Below the pieces are notes generated by a model. That model saw only the letters and a program-made list of their open reading frames with translations, was not told where the DNA came from and ran no database searches. Position numbers and translations under genes: made by a program. Of a DNA stretch of 64,000 bases, positions 36,701 to 45,315 are shown piece by piece (within the stretch, counting starts at the first letter, position 1; every line of letters starts with the position of its first letter). Origin of the DNA: UBA5429 sp942493315 (GTDB lineage: Bacteria; Bacteroidota; Bacteroidia; Bacteroidales; WCHB1-69); contig OW818690.1 of NCBI GenBank assembly GCA_942493315.1, positions 2,418,001 to 2,482,000 of the forward strand, in the 5' to 3' direction.

Positions 36701-39130
36701 AATCTAACAGGAATGACTTTTTTACCCGGAGGATACTTAAATTATCATTCTTTTAATTCTTATAATGCTGCTACCTTATTGTGGAGTTCATCTTACGCTT
36801 TGCAATCCTATGCAAATGGTTGTCAATTGAGTTATATTGATCCGTCCTTTTTTACTTCAATGGTCACAGTGGATTCTAAAACAGGTATGTCTATTCGTTG
36901 TGTTAAACAAAATTTCCCTATCATTCAAGATATATATGTTTCTGATTTTTTTCGAGATAAAGTTACTATTAATGGCAAAATAATTAGTGGAATAAACACT
37001 ACTTTAACTAAAGGAATAAAATATAAAGTATTGGAAGATTCTGTTTGGACTAATATTTATGTTACAAATGATTCTATACACGAAATAATTCAAGGATTAG
37101 ATACAGCTACAAAATATGAGTTTTATATATATGCTTATACAAATTCTGACTCCATCTATTCCTCAACTGTTAAATTTCAAACTTTAGGATTTAAATCCTG
37201 TCCTGAAGTTCCATTTTTATTAGATACTAGAGATAATTCGATTTATACTACAGCTAAAATTGGAAATCAGTGTTGGATACGTGAAAATTTGAGATATTTA
37301 CCTATTGTGTATCATCCTGATTCCATTTCTAATATTAATGCAAGATATTATGTTTATGGTTTTTATAGTAATAATATAGATTCAGCTAAAATAGACTCAT
37401 TGTATCAGACATTTGGTACATTATATAATTATATGGCTTTGGAAAATGCATGCCCTGTAGGATGGCATATTCCAAAAACATTTGAATGGGATACTTTGAA
37501 AAAAAATCTAATTCTCTTTGGTTATAATTATACACAACAGCTTAATGGTAATAAAATTGCAAAAGCAATGACAGGATCCAATCCAATTTTAAATGGAGGT
37601 TACTGGACAAATTCGCTAAATATTGGATCACCTGGTAATATTGATTTTCCGGATTATAGAAATGTAACCACTCTAAATTTTCTGCCATCTGGGTACTTCC
37701 AAGAGAATAATTTTAGAGGAAAAGATTCCATTTCTGCCTATTGGATAAAGAATTTCGATAGCGATACCTTATTGAAAACTTCAAATATTTATTATGACCG
37801 CGATTCATTATTCTATACAAATAATAATATTGAAGAAGCATTTAACGCCAGATGTGTAAAAAATAGACCACCGGAAATAAATATTCAAATTACATATATT
37901 TATCCAACTTATATCTTTATTACAACATCAATTGTTCCAGGTACAGATCCTTTAGTAAATTATTCAATTAAAGTTAAACCTATTTCTGGTACCAATTGGC
38001 AAAATACTGAAGCTTTGAATACAGAAGTAGTAGATTATGAGATTTTTTCATTACAATCATACGTAACATACCAAATGATTGCTGAAATTCGAACAGCAAT
38101 AGACACAACTATTTCGGATACGATCCTTTTTACTACTCCTGCAACTCCACATTCATTTTCAAATTTAATTTTTAATAATAAAGAAACCAATTCTATCACT
38201 TTTACATCACAATTAATCCCAGGATCCGTCCCCGTTTTGGATAAAGGTATTCAATATAGACAAATTGATAGTGTAAATTGGATTACCATATATTCATTAA
38301 CTGATTCAATAAACATTCAGATAACTGGCTTAATGCCAAAACAAAGATATAAACTCAGGTTATTTATTCATGATATAAATACAACCACTTATTCTATTGA
38401 TACTTTGTTTACAACTTTATGGAATTCTTCATGTATTAATTTACCAACATTTTATGATTTAAGAGATAGTAATATATATAGAACGATTCAAATTGGCAAT
38501 CAATGTTGGATGAGGGATAATCTTCGATTTCTACCGAATATTTATAATACAAATAATAATTCTACTGATTCAGCTCGTTTTTATGTTTATAATTACAATG
38601 GAACATCAATTGTAGATGCAAAAAATTCAATATATTATAACTCATTTGGGGTATTATACAACGCATTTGCAGCACATAATGGTTATATTATGGATACATT
38701 TGTACCAATTACAAATCAGGGAATTTGTCCAAATGGATGGCATCTTCCAACTAATAATGAATATGATACGCTCTTTAATTACTTGAAAATTAATGGATAT
38801 GCATGTTCAGAATTAATAAACGATTTTAAAATATTGATTTCTATGGTGGCATCGCAACCTATATCATTAGGTGGTTTATGGGTGTATTCAAATTATTATG
38901 AAACTCCTGGAAATGAAAAATATCAGAATATAAGAAACAATTCAGGGTTTAATGCAATTCCATCTGGATATAAAAGTTTAAACACTTTTTCTGAAATGGG
39001 TAATAGAGCTTGTTTCTGGACTAATTCAATACCAAATACTTATATTTATTTTAGAACAAATGCTACACAACCTTATTTGGGTGGTGCAACAAATAATTAC
39101 TCATATAGTGTTAGATGTGTTAAAAATTGA
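33746..39130 (+). CDS. Secreted protein with five FISUMP domains and FN3-like spacers
   Basis: This 1,794-aa protein has a signal peptide (cleavage after SIA, residue 30). Five copies of the Fibrobacter succinogenes major paralogous (FISUMP) domain lie at about 105-325, 419-630, 819-1055, 1150-1372 and 1562-1794. Each opens with a variant of D-RD-YRTVKIGNQCWMRENLRYLP, has a CPKGWHLPS block and ends with SVRCVKN. The spacers contain FN3-like units (LDTSTTYEYFAF type). FISUMP is related to lectin-like folds and its function is unknown. No T9SS tail is present, because the protein ends on the last FISUMP domain. Export is Sec-dependent, but surface attachment is unclear. The gene stands alone, with its own promoter. 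Confidence 0.9.
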   Translation: MKEKPKHFSSIAIIICIFLNLNLFGFYSIAQEDTLYIHTSENIDYYPLNQVDSLNFYYGNSSIDDSIFIWTGNYICSKYLVSSIDSITFTSLSTIHPHLIPFCNGIPFYTDIRDQNTYRTVKIGNQCWLRENLRYLPNVFQPDSTSISESRFYVYNYFGNNVLSAQLSQNYQLFGPLYNWKAATQVCPKGWRLPSNEDWDELQQFLINNLYNFDNTSSDNKIAKSLSGSKSIQQNGLWTNSIIPGTPGDFTFELMRNLSGFSILPAGYLSSQQFVNINDRAYFWSIDNIYDSLNLARYLEYNNIAFNSELFPKDFGFSVRCISKRLQIITDSVTDLRQNKAILNARLIVGPEPVILKGFYWKKTTDSTWNIEILLDENFSKVLFNLDTSTTYEYFAFVYSINDSLYGDTISFTTYSYPICPGLPTFVDIRDNEVYSTVLIGNQCWMKENLRYLPIISSVSNYESVPKYFVYGYTGNDLNEAKTQTNYLLYGVLYNWKAALDGIVNSSSVPSGLKGICPKGWHLPSQNEFLILSDFLGGSTIAGIHMKTSYLWSNSSNGNNSSHFSALPGGKLYNTTFSDQLNQGYFWTSTSLSTYFNHLAFNLNSSTVSLEYLYDGANNSSFSLRCLKNELIMSIDSIVNITLNSAKIYGIITPGYDSTYSKGISWKLVNDSIWNNISIGTMLFNTILSGLNPNSIYQVRCYVVDSIGYKYSDTTNFITAHLLPIPRIPYLYFVNNNTAIIKSTITPGTNSNFYYWLRFKDVNNLQWNYLYNTGFQNMDTLHNLLTNHSYTIQLMLVCGNDTIYSQSQFFVTTKTIPCPGLQIYTDPRDSNTYNTVFVNNTCWLKENLRYLPSVVSSATISNTIPYFYVYNFNDTNVVNAKNTPEYQTTGVLYNWPAALNGDHHYNGLPSAIQGICPPGWQLPSLSEWSKLKTFLTQDSTYYISNCGTGSIAKALTGSVPISQGGLWTDVNTNCAAGDTTYYYKRNLTGMTFLPGGYLNYHSFNSYNAATLLWSSSYALQSYANGCQLSYIDPSFFTSMVTVDSKTGMSIRCVKQNFPIIQDIYVSDFFRDKVTINGKIISGINTTLTKGIKYKVLEDSVWTNIYVTNDSIHEIIQGLDTATKYEFYIYAYTNSDSIYSSTVKFQTLGFKSCPEVPFLLDTRDNSIYTTAKIGNQCWIRENLRYLPIVYHPDSISNINARYYVYGFYSNNIDSAKIDSLYQTFGTLYNYMALENACPVGWHIPKTFEWDTLKKNLILFGYNYTQQLNGNKIAKAMTGSNPILNGGYWTNSLNIGSPGNIDFPDYRNVTTLNFLPSGYFQENNFRGKDSISAYWIKNFDSDTLLKTSNIYYDRDSLFYTNNNIEEAFNARCVKNRPPEINIQITYIYPTYIFITTSIVPGTDPLVNYSIKVKPISGTNWQNTEALNTEVVDYEIFSLQSYVTYQMIAEIRTAIDTTISDTILFTTPATPHSFSNLIFNNKETNSITFTSQLIPGSVPVLDKGIQYRQIDSVNWITIYSLTDSINIQITGLMPKQRYKLRLFIHDINTTTYSIDTLFTTLWNSSCINLPTFYDLRDSNIYRTIQIGNQCWMRDNLRFLPNIYNTNNNSTDSARFYVYNYNGTSIVDAKNSIYYNSFGVLYNAFAAHNGYIMDTFVPITNQGICPNGWHLPTNNEYDTLFNYLKINGYACSELINDFKILISMVASQPISLGGLWVYSNYYETPGNEKYQNIRNNSGFNAIPSGYKSLNTFSEMGNRACFWTNSIPNTYIYFRTNATQPYLGGATNNYSYSVRCVKN

Positions 39131-39165
39131 TTTTTTACATTAATCAATCAATTTGAAATTTTTTA
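39124..39165 (+). terminator. Weak terminator-like hairpin at the end of the FISUMP gene
   Basis: A 9-bp A/T-rich stem (AAATTGATT / AATCAATTT) overlaps the stop codon and is followed by GAAATTTTTT. The low GC content makes it uncertain. Confidence 0.35.
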
Positions 39166-39316
39166 TTTACATATTTAAAACTTTATAATTCCACATGACA
39201 AACTGCTAAACTACGCATAAATTGCATTTTAAAATGATCTCTTTTTTGTAAAACATGATTTGAATAATTATTATAAAAAAAAATCTTATAAAATCCTATT
39301 GAATAGATATTTTTTG

Positions 39317-39324
39317 TATTTTTG
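39317..39324 (+). promoter_or_regulatory. -7 box of tRNA-Ser
   Basis: TATTTTTG matches TAnnTTTG 25 bp before the mature 5' end. Confidence 0.7.
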
Positions 39325-39348
39325 CACCCTCAATTCAGCAAATGACCC

Positions 39349-39435
39349 GGAGAGATGGGTGAGTGGCTGAAACCAACAGTTTGCTAAACTGTCGATGGGG
39401 TAACCTATCCGGGGGTTCGAATCCCCCTCTCTCCG
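39349..39435 (+). tRNA. tRNA-Ser(GCT)
   Basis: The acceptor stem GGAGAGA pairs with TCTCTCC and the discriminator is G. The anticodon stem CAGTTTGCTAAACTG carries anticodon GCT, which reads AGC/AGT codons. A long variable arm (about GTCGATGGGGTAACCTATC) marks a class II Ser tRNA. The T arm is GGGGGTTCGAATCCCCC. CCA is not encoded. Confidence 0.97.
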
Positions 39436-39437
39436 CA

Positions 39438-39472
39438 AAAAAAGCTCGTAATGTTGCATTACGAGCTTTTTT
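39438..39472 (+). terminator. Terminator after tRNA-Ser, usable on both strands
   Basis: A 10-bp stem GCTCGTAATG / CATTACGAGC with a TTG loop is flanked by six A and six T. It can also end the convergent transcript from the lipoprotein gene on the minus strand. Confidence 0.9.
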
Positions 39473-39506
39473 GTTAGATAAAAATATGCATTTTAATCAT
39501 ATCTCT

Positions 39507-40055
39507 TTACAAATATAAAAAAATCTTTTTAAAATTTATAGGTCCATTAAATTTGAGTTCAAAAGGAATTGAATATTGATCATACCCACTGTATAATATT
39601 TCGTAGCCAAATCCTGATTTGTTAATCTTAAGAGTATCATTTTTTTGATCAACAAACGACATATATGCATCATCTGAAAAAATACAATATGGATCAAAAC
39701 CCAGATAATAATAGTACCCACCTTTTATATTGCTACTAAAATGTACAAAATTTGTCGTGGTAATGGTTGTTGAATTGTAGGGTAAAACGATGGTCATCAA
39801 TACTCCAATATCACATCCGTATAACTTTTTTAATTCGGGGTCATATTTAATAGTTGGCCCTGTTAAAATCACATAATAACCATTATTGTATTTTTCCATT
39901 AAGAAATCAGTTAAGTATCCATTCGTTAATTCATAGTATTTCCCATTATATTTTAAATAATTCGAAGGAATCTCCGGAATCGGATCTTCTGTACACGATA
40001 CTGATAGAATAGTTAAGGTCAAAGCAAAAATTGCTTTTAGAAATAAATATTTCAT
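39507..40055 (-). CDS. Hypothetical lipoprotein
   Basis: This 182-aa protein has a signal peptide with lipobox (ILSVSC, Cys about 21) and so is probably lipid-anchored. The mature part is rich in Tyr, Asn and Gly with alternating hydrophobic residues, suggesting a beta fold (NGKYYELTNGYLTDF, GGYYYYLGFDPYCIFS). I do not recognise a family. It is the downstream neighbour of a second lipoprotein gene on the same strand, with a 72-bp gap and no clear promoter between them, so the two may be co-transcribed. Confidence 0.7.
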   Translation of the reverse strand: MKYLFLKAIFALTLTILSVSCTEDPIPEIPSNYLKYNGKYYELTNGYLTDFLMEKYNNGYYVILTGPTIKYDPELKKLYGCDIGVLMTIVLPYNSTTITTTNFVHFSSNIKGGYYYYLGFDPYCIFSDDAYMSFVDQKNDTLKINKSGFGYEILYSGYDQYSIPFELKFNGPINFKKIFLYL

Positions 40056-40127
40056 AGTTTATACCGTAGTTTTTGTTGCTTTTTTTGATGTATATAAACA
40101 AATCATTGAATGTTCTAAAAAAATCAA

Positions 40128-40733
40128 TTATTTATCAACACTGAACATCTCAACATGAAAATTGGATTGTATTTCATCGTTATTTTCATTATAAGATATA
40201 CTAAAAGAACATCTGAAATTATTAGCATTACAACCAGCGAATGTGCTCTGATAAGTAGATAAACCAGCTGTAAATGTTGCAATATCACTATACAAAGTTG
40301 GATCTGGATGATAAATTGCAGACATAAATTCAGAATTTGATTCATATTTAGCAAATGAATTCGCTAACTTTAGTGCCCCTTCATAAGCTTCATTTCTGCT
40401 ATCGAATGCATTTTCTATACTGGGATATAAAAAACCCATCCCCCAGTTAACTTTTTCAATTTTTGTAGGATTGAAATAATCAAAATAAATATTCATATAG
40501 ACACCTGTTTTTTCATTTTGAACAAGAATATAATCATCATCTTGATACTTAATGACCATATCTAACGTTTCAAACTCTTTTAAAGCTTCACCTTTTGTCA
40601 TCCCTAAAAATGGTTCTAAAAATGCATAAATATCATCAGGAATTGTTCCATATTGAATTCCATCCTTTTGACAACCTGTTATTGAAATAATAATCAATAA
40701 TAAAAATAATGTTTTTGAAATAAATTTTTTCAT
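40128..40733 (-). CDS. Hypothetical lipoprotein
   Basis: This 201-aa protein starts at MKKFISKTLFLLL and has a lipobox (SITGC, Cys about 20). The longer ORF to 40799 is rejected because a -7 box (40753-40760) lies inside it. The mature part contains FLGMTKGEALKEFETLDM and several acidic stretches, with about 13 percent Asn/Asp. I do not recognise the family. It may be the first gene of a two-lipoprotein unit, upstream of the other lipoprotein. Confidence 0.7.
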   Translation of the reverse strand: MKKFISKTLFLLLIIISITGCQKDGIQYGTIPDDIYAFLEPFLGMTKGEALKEFETLDMVIKYQDDDYILVQNEKTGVYMNIYFDYFNPTKIEKVNWGMGFLYPSIENAFDSRNEAYEGALKLANSFAKYESNSEFMSAIYHPDPTLYSDIATFTAGLSTYQSTFAGCNANNFRCSFSISYNENNDEIQSNFHVEMFSVDK

Positions 40734-40752
40734 GTGCTTAAGTTTTAGTTTG

Positions 40753-40760
40753 CAAATATA
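40753..40760 (-). promoter_or_regulatory. -7 box of the lipoprotein gene
   Basis: TATATTTG on the minus strand matches TAnnTTTG 19 bp before the ATG at 40733 and rules out the upstream start. Confidence 0.65.
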
Positions 40761-40825
40761 AAAAAAAATACAAATACAAATTATAAAATAATAATTCATT
40801 AAATCTTTCTATATCAATCAAAAAA

Positions 40826-41344
40826 TCAAGGTTTGATTTCAATAGGCGTTCCTATCGGTATCATTTCGTACAATTCATCAATCTCCTTATTAGTGACAGC
40901 AATACATCCTAAGGTCCAATCTTTGAGTAAATGAAACCGACCAATCCAGCCATATCCATTTTTAATCCCATGTATTTTAATGAGTCCTCCCGGACTTTTT
41001 CCCAAATCACCAGCATGTTTTTCATCTTTAAGATTGGGGTAGGAGATCCCCAGATTTTTATGATAGCCACTATTCGCATTTTTATCATTGATAACATACA
41101 ATCCCTCAGGCGTTTTCATATCTCCTTCTACCTCTTTTGCCCCTTGAGAAACTTTCCCAATAGAAATGGAATATGTTTTAATTGTCTTCCCCTTTTCGTA
41201 TACCGTCAACTTCCGATCACTTTTATTTACAACAATTTGATCAATTTTAACAGATTTATCAATCGGTTTATTACGCCAGAAATAGAAAATCATCATCATA
41301 AACGTACATAAAATTATTAAATAAATAAAAAGTTTTCTTTTCAT
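40826..41344 (-). CDS. L,D-transpeptidase (YkuD/ErfK family)
   Basis: This 172-aa protein has one N-terminal membrane segment (residues 5-23), so the catalytic domain faces the periplasm. The YkuD domain opens with KIDQIVVNKSDRKLTVYEKGK. The catalytic motif is present as H125-G ... T144-L-G-C147-I, which fits the family pattern H-x14-17-[ST]-x-G-C. These enzymes make 3-3 cross-links in peptidoglycan or attach lipoproteins, and inhibition of the Cys by carbapenems is known for the family. The gene follows a repeat array. No partner gene is adjacent. Confidence 0.9.
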   Translation of the reverse strand: MKRKLFIYLIILCTFMMMIFYFWRNKPIDKSVKIDQIVVNKSDRKLTVYEKGKTIKTYSISIGKVSQGAKEVEGDMKTPEGLYVINDKNANSGYHKNLGISYPNLKDEKHAGDLGKSPGGLIKIHGIKNGYGWIGRFHLLKDWTLGCIAVTNKEIDELYEMIPIGTPIEIKP

Positions 41345-41348
41345 AATA

Positions 41349-41461
41349 ACATTAGTAAATTAGCAAATTAGCAAATAATTTAATGAGCACATTGAGCACA
41401 TTGAGCACACGAGCACACGAGCACATCGAGCATTCTGAGCACATCGAGCATTCTGAGCACA
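41349..41461. repeat. 8-nt (ATTAGCAA) and 8/9-nt (GAGCACATT) unit arrays
   Basis: The first three units are ATTAGTAA/ATTAGCAA. From 41384 nine units of GAGCACATT, GAGCACAC, GAGCACATC or GAGCATTCT follow, up to 1 bp before the stop of the DUF1801 gene. The same units appear inverted at 33343-33376. Confidence 0.9.
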
Positions 41462-41926
41462 TTATTTTTTCTTCGGTAAAAACTGGCTTTCATAGATAGC
41501 AATCCATTCCTGAACCGTAATTTTTTGCATTAGCTCTGCCACTAAGTTGTACGGAATCTGATCCATTTTTTTAAATCGGATACAACTTTTTCCCATATCC
41601 AGTTTTTGCTTAGAGTGTTTAGGATATTCATTTACAAACCATTCTAAAAGTTCAGGAATGGCATAGATCCCCATGTGGTAAAAGTTTATAGACCCTTTCT
41701 GAGTTGCAATTCCGGCAAAGGGTAAAGGTTCAACCGACTTGCAGTGATATCCTTTAGGATAAATAGTATGAGGCACAACATATCCTAATCCACCATAACT
41801 AATGGCAGGTACAAATCCTTCCGGGAGGTTTTGCACAATGATTTGATGCAATTTATTAAATGGTTCAAAACGATCCTCCGGCACATTGGCCAGGATCTCA
41901 TCAACAGTTTTTCCGGGTGCTTCCAT
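41462..41926 (-). CDS. DUF1801-family protein
   Basis: This 154-aa cytosolic protein has no signal peptide. It has the DUF1801 layout: an early VDEILANVPEDRFEPFNKLHQII helix region, then PAISYGGLGYVVP, FAGIATQKGSINFYHMGIY and, near the end, KLDMGKSCIRFKKMDQIP. The biochemical role of the family is not established. It stands between a repeat array and a WG-repeat gene. A 30-bp gap to the WG gene upstream makes co-transcription possible. Confidence 0.8.
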   Translation of the reverse strand: MEAPGKTVDEILANVPEDRFEPFNKLHQIIVQNLPEGFVPAISYGGLGYVVPHTIYPKGYHCKSVEPLPFAGIATQKGSINFYHMGIYAIPELLEWFVNEYPKHSKQKLDMGKSCIRFKKMDQIPYNLVAELMQKITVQEWIAIYESQFLPKKK

Positions 41927-41956
41927 GGTTTAATCAAATATTTAATTTATAGGTTT

Positions 41957-43915
41957 TTATTTTCTTTCCATCTTGTAAAAAATGGATTCAATAGAGTAAT
42001 TATTTTTTTTAAAATTGGTTATCATACATTCTGGAATTTTAAATGTTCTATTATGGATCATGCAAAATAATTCATAAGTACAGGGAAAAGGAAAATAATT
42101 ATTAATTTCAATATTATATTTTGAAGATAAATCTTTAAGATTGACATTTTTTTTCAAAATATCTCCTTTTTCATCTAAAATATTGATAACATTATTTTTA
42201 AAGGTTACAATTCTAATCGGACCATCTTCGAAATAATCAGCATCAACATAAATTGAATCGAACTCTATTGGTAAGAAAATTGAGCCGTCATTTTTAAAAC
42301 AAAGGCCTGCTTTCCCATTTTTGTAAACCTTAACCCAATTTGTGCGTATACAATCAGAAACACTTTCATATTCTATTGGAATTATAATTTTTCCTGAATA
42401 TTCAATTAACCCCATTTTATCTCCGATCATAACATAATGACCTTTAGGTCCATTCTCAACCCAGGTTGTAATTCCATCGTAGATACAAGGAAAAATTTCT
42501 TCCCCTTTTTCATTTATTTTTCCAAATTTATCATGTTGAACAACTATATAATTATGACTTTCATCATGAACATCATCCCAGGCATAAGCAATGTAATCGT
42601 AAATACAAGGAATTATAATTTTATTTTTATTTGTTACAACGCCCCATTTACTATCTTTCTTAACAAAAATTCTATTCTCATCTTCGCTATTTATATCTTC
42701 ATATTCAAATGGAATAATAGTATTCCCGTTTAAATCAATCAAACCAATATTAGAATTTTTTTTAACGACAAAACCATTCCAATCTTTACAAATATATTCT
42801 TTATCACCTAAAATGTTTCTTCCGTTCTTATCGAGTATCAAATTTTCCCCATTTTTAGTAACTAAACAAAAATTTTTATTAATGTGTATAATACTGTCAT
42901 ATTCAGAATTCTCTATCCGTACTCCTAAAGAATCAAAAATATAATATTTTCCATCTTTTTTACCCCAGAAAATATTTAAATTTTGGTCATATTCTTTAGG
43001 CAGTAAATTTGAAATGGTATCTAATTCTATGGACTGGATTAATTTTAACTGGTAATTTAATAATCCAAATTTGTTATTTTTTTTAACAATCATAACCCCA
43101 CTAGCACTTAAAGGAGAAATCCATTGATATGAATTCCATGGAACTTCAAAATCCATTTTTTCATTAATTACACCATATTCATCTCCTTTTTGTACAACAA
43201 TCAATCCTTTATAAAACCATCTATAATCTTTGTCAAAAAACATATTGGGTTGATTTTTACTAAGATTAGCCGGGTACATTTCATCAAAAATAAATGGAGT
43301 CAAAGGGGTTCCTTTTAAATCAAAAAAAGCCCATTTATTATTTTTTTGAATCCACAAAATATGATCATTTGGGAAATTTTCTTTAATTTCCTGGAATGAG
43401 TGATTAGGTTCAATAATCTCTTTGCCCATTGTGTCAATTAAAACATCTTTATTATTTTTTTTAATCACAACAACTCCATCTTCATAAAAATCAGCATAAC
43501 CGTCATATATAAAAGGGATAATCACCTTACCTGAACGATCAATATTGCCGGTTTTTCCGTTTTTGATTGCACAGGCTAAGTTATGACTAAACTCAAATGT
43601 TAGAGAATAATTAAGTTGGATCAAAATGCTGTCATGAATATTTATAAATCCGACATTATTTTCAACATCATCCCCCAGTCTTATTTGTTTCCTTGCATAT
43701 ATAAAACCCCTTTCGTCAGGAAGTCCTAACTGGGAATATTTTCCTTTTGGTATTTTAATATTACCTAAAGTATCTTGATATTCATATAAATAGCAAGATT
43801 TATCTTTGTTATAAGAAGTTATTAACCAATATTTTTCAATCCTAAATGTATCTGATTGACTAAAACCCTCAGTGAAAAAGAAGAGAAAAAATAAATAAAA
43901 AGACAATTGTTTCAT
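41957..43915 (-). CDS. WG-repeat protein, secreted
   Basis: This 652-aa protein starts at MKQLSFYLFFLFFFTEGFSQ and has a signal peptide. The longer ORF to 43987 spans a -7 box and is rejected. More than ten WG/KWG-type repeats are visible, such as IDRSGKVIIPFIYDGYADF, LIDLNGNTIIPFEYEDI and LIEYSGKIIIPIEYESV, with KNNKWAFFDLKG variants. WG repeats form beta-propeller-like or solenoid folds. The function is usually unknown and binding is likely. The copies differ enough to have stayed stable. Confidence 0.88.
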   Translation of the reverse strand: MKQLSFYLFFLFFFTEGFSQSDTFRIEKYWLITSYNKDKSCYLYEYQDTLGNIKIPKGKYSQLGLPDERGFIYARKQIRLGDDVENNVGFINIHDSILIQLNYSLTFEFSHNLACAIKNGKTGNIDRSGKVIIPFIYDGYADFYEDGVVVIKKNNKDVLIDTMGKEIIEPNHSFQEIKENFPNDHILWIQKNNKWAFFDLKGTPLTPFIFDEMYPANLSKNQPNMFFDKDYRWFYKGLIVVQKGDEYGVINEKMDFEVPWNSYQWISPLSASGVMIVKKNNKFGLLNYQLKLIQSIELDTISNLLPKEYDQNLNIFWGKKDGKYYIFDSLGVRIENSEYDSIIHINKNFCLVTKNGENLILDKNGRNILGDKEYICKDWNGFVVKKNSNIGLIDLNGNTIIPFEYEDINSEDENRIFVKKDSKWGVVTNKNKIIIPCIYDYIAYAWDDVHDESHNYIVVQHDKFGKINEKGEEIFPCIYDGITTWVENGPKGHYVMIGDKMGLIEYSGKIIIPIEYESVSDCIRTNWVKVYKNGKAGLCFKNDGSIFLPIEFDSIYVDADYFEDGPIRIVTFKNNVINILDEKGDILKKNVNLKDLSSKYNIEINNYFPFPCTYELFCMIHNRTFKIPECMITNFKKNNYSIESIFYKMERK

Positions 43916-43953
43916 ATTTATATATTTAACATTTCCAAATTTGAATCTTTTGA

Positions 43954-43961
43954 CAAAGATA
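43954..43961 (-). promoter_or_regulatory. -7 box of the WG-repeat gene
   Basis: TATCTTTG on the minus strand matches TAnnTTTG 38 bp before the ATG at 43915. Confidence 0.7.
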
Positions 43962-44022
43962 TATTTTTTTAGGATTTGAATTTGCAAATTGATAAAAAAT
44001 CTACCAACGGAGCTCTGAATAG

Positions 44023-44132
44023 GCTAATCTAATAAAAGGTTGATGAAAAATTTTGTAAATAATTGATATATAAATAAATAAGAATTATTGTTTTTTTGCA
44101 TCCGAATAGTACCAACCTTTTATTAGATTAGC
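44023..44132. mobile_element. MITE-like element, copy E1 (best preserved)
   Basis: This is 110 bp bounded by GCTAATCTAATAAAAGGTTG and its near-perfect inverted form CCAACCTTTTATTAGATTAGC. The interior is A/T-rich and non-coding. It lies between aroA and the WG gene promoter. No matching target-site duplication was found by eye. Confidence 0.8.
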
Positions 44133-44163
44133 TATCGCAGTCCATCGGAAAAATTTTTACCAC

Positions 44164-45312
44164 TTAGATATGCTGCTCCCAAAAGTCTGGATACGATTTC
44201 TTCACTACCTCACTTCTGTTAATCGAAATTTTTGAAAAGGAATCAAACAATTGAAACGCCATCACCATCCGATGATCCTCATAAGAATCAAACTCAATGA
44301 CATCGGGTAGGGGAGCACTCCGTTTAAAAATTTTAATAAATTGATCTTTTGGGTCAATAGATTCAATGTTCGTGTCAATTTTTGTAAAAGATTGTAATAT
44401 ACGAACTAAATGGTTCCCTCTCTTTGATTCTTTATAGGCTAAATTATGGATTCCATTGATTGTTAGTTCAAAAGGATACAAAACAGCTAACGACATCAAA
44501 ACCGGGGCCAAATCTAAATGGTTTTGTAAATCGATCACTTGTGGCTCTAAATCAAAATGTGGAGAACCTTTTACAATAATTCCGTTTTGAGTGATCGTAC
44601 TGCTTACTTCCCACTGCTCAAACCATTTAACTATATTCGAATCTTGCTGTATAGAAGGATATTGCAATCCTTTGATAAGGATCTCATTATTAGGATTTAA
44701 TAAAGCATAAGCGTACCAATAGATGGCATTGCTCCAATCTGATTCTATCTCTTTTGGAACTCCATCTAAGAAAAAATTTCCCCACACCTGTTTGGTGAGT
44801 TCTAAATAGCTTTCAGATGGAAAATGGGTGGGTGTTGTTTGGAAAGCAGGACTTCCCAGTTTTTGGGATATTAACCAGATGGCAGTGGCAAATTGACTGC
44901 TTTGGGTGCAATCGATCAAGATGGAATAAGCTGTTAATCCCGGTTTCCCTATAATTTTCCAACCACTCAGATCCTCTTCAATTTCTGCTCCGATCCTACG
45001 CAACGTGTATATTAATGGCATAATTGGCCGCTCTAAAAGTCTGGTAGTACCAGTTAATAACCAATTCCCTTCTGTGAGCACTAAAACAGCCATTAAAAAA
45101 CGAAATCCTGCCCCACAATCTTTTAAATCAAGGGTTGTGAATTCGGATTTTGAACCTTTATGATCACGGATTTGTAAAAGGGCACGCTGAACTGTTTTAA
45201 CATCCTCAGCATCGTTGTCCTGAATATCCATGATTTGATCATTATACAGGTAATTCATGATCATATATCTGATTACGATGCTTTTGGAACGGGGTAGTAC
45301 GATCTCTTTCAT
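44164..45312 (-). CDS. aroA: 3-phosphoshikimate 1-carboxyvinyltransferase (EPSP synthase)
   Basis: This 382-aa cytosolic enzyme transfers enolpyruvate to shikimate-3-phosphate in the chorismate pathway. The start VLPRSKSIVIR carries the PEP-binding Lys. LKDCGAGFRFL corresponds to the conserved GT-x-x-RF region, SSQFATA binds the substrate phosphate, and SYEDHRMVMAFQLF is the C-terminal DHR-A block. At 382 aa it is about 40 residues shorter than the common length, with a divergent N-terminal half, as in many Bacteroidota. It lies 3 bp downstream of rsmE. Confidence 0.93.
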   Translation of the reverse strand: MKEIVLPRSKSIVIRYMIMNYLYNDQIMDIQDNDAEDVKTVQRALLQIRDHKGSKSEFTTLDLKDCGAGFRFLMAVLVLTEGNWLLTGTTRLLERPIMPLIYTLRRIGAEIEEDLSGWKIIGKPGLTAYSILIDCTQSSQFATAIWLISQKLGSPAFQTTPTHFPSESYLELTKQVWGNFFLDGVPKEIESDWSNAIYWYAYALLNPNNEILIKGLQYPSIQQDSNIVKWFEQWEVSSTITQNGIIVKGSPHFDLEPQVIDLQNHLDLAPVLMSLAVLYPFELTINGIHNLAYKESKRGNHLVRILQSFTKIDTNIESIDPKDQFIKIFKRSAPLPDVIEFDSYEDHRMVMAFQLFDSFSKISINRSEVVKKSYPDFWEQHI

Positions 45313-45315
45313 TTT

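Noticed and set aside
41384..41461. CRISPR array or regulatory iteron cluster
   Set aside because: The units are 8-9 nt, directly adjacent and of mixed length; no replication gene is nearby.
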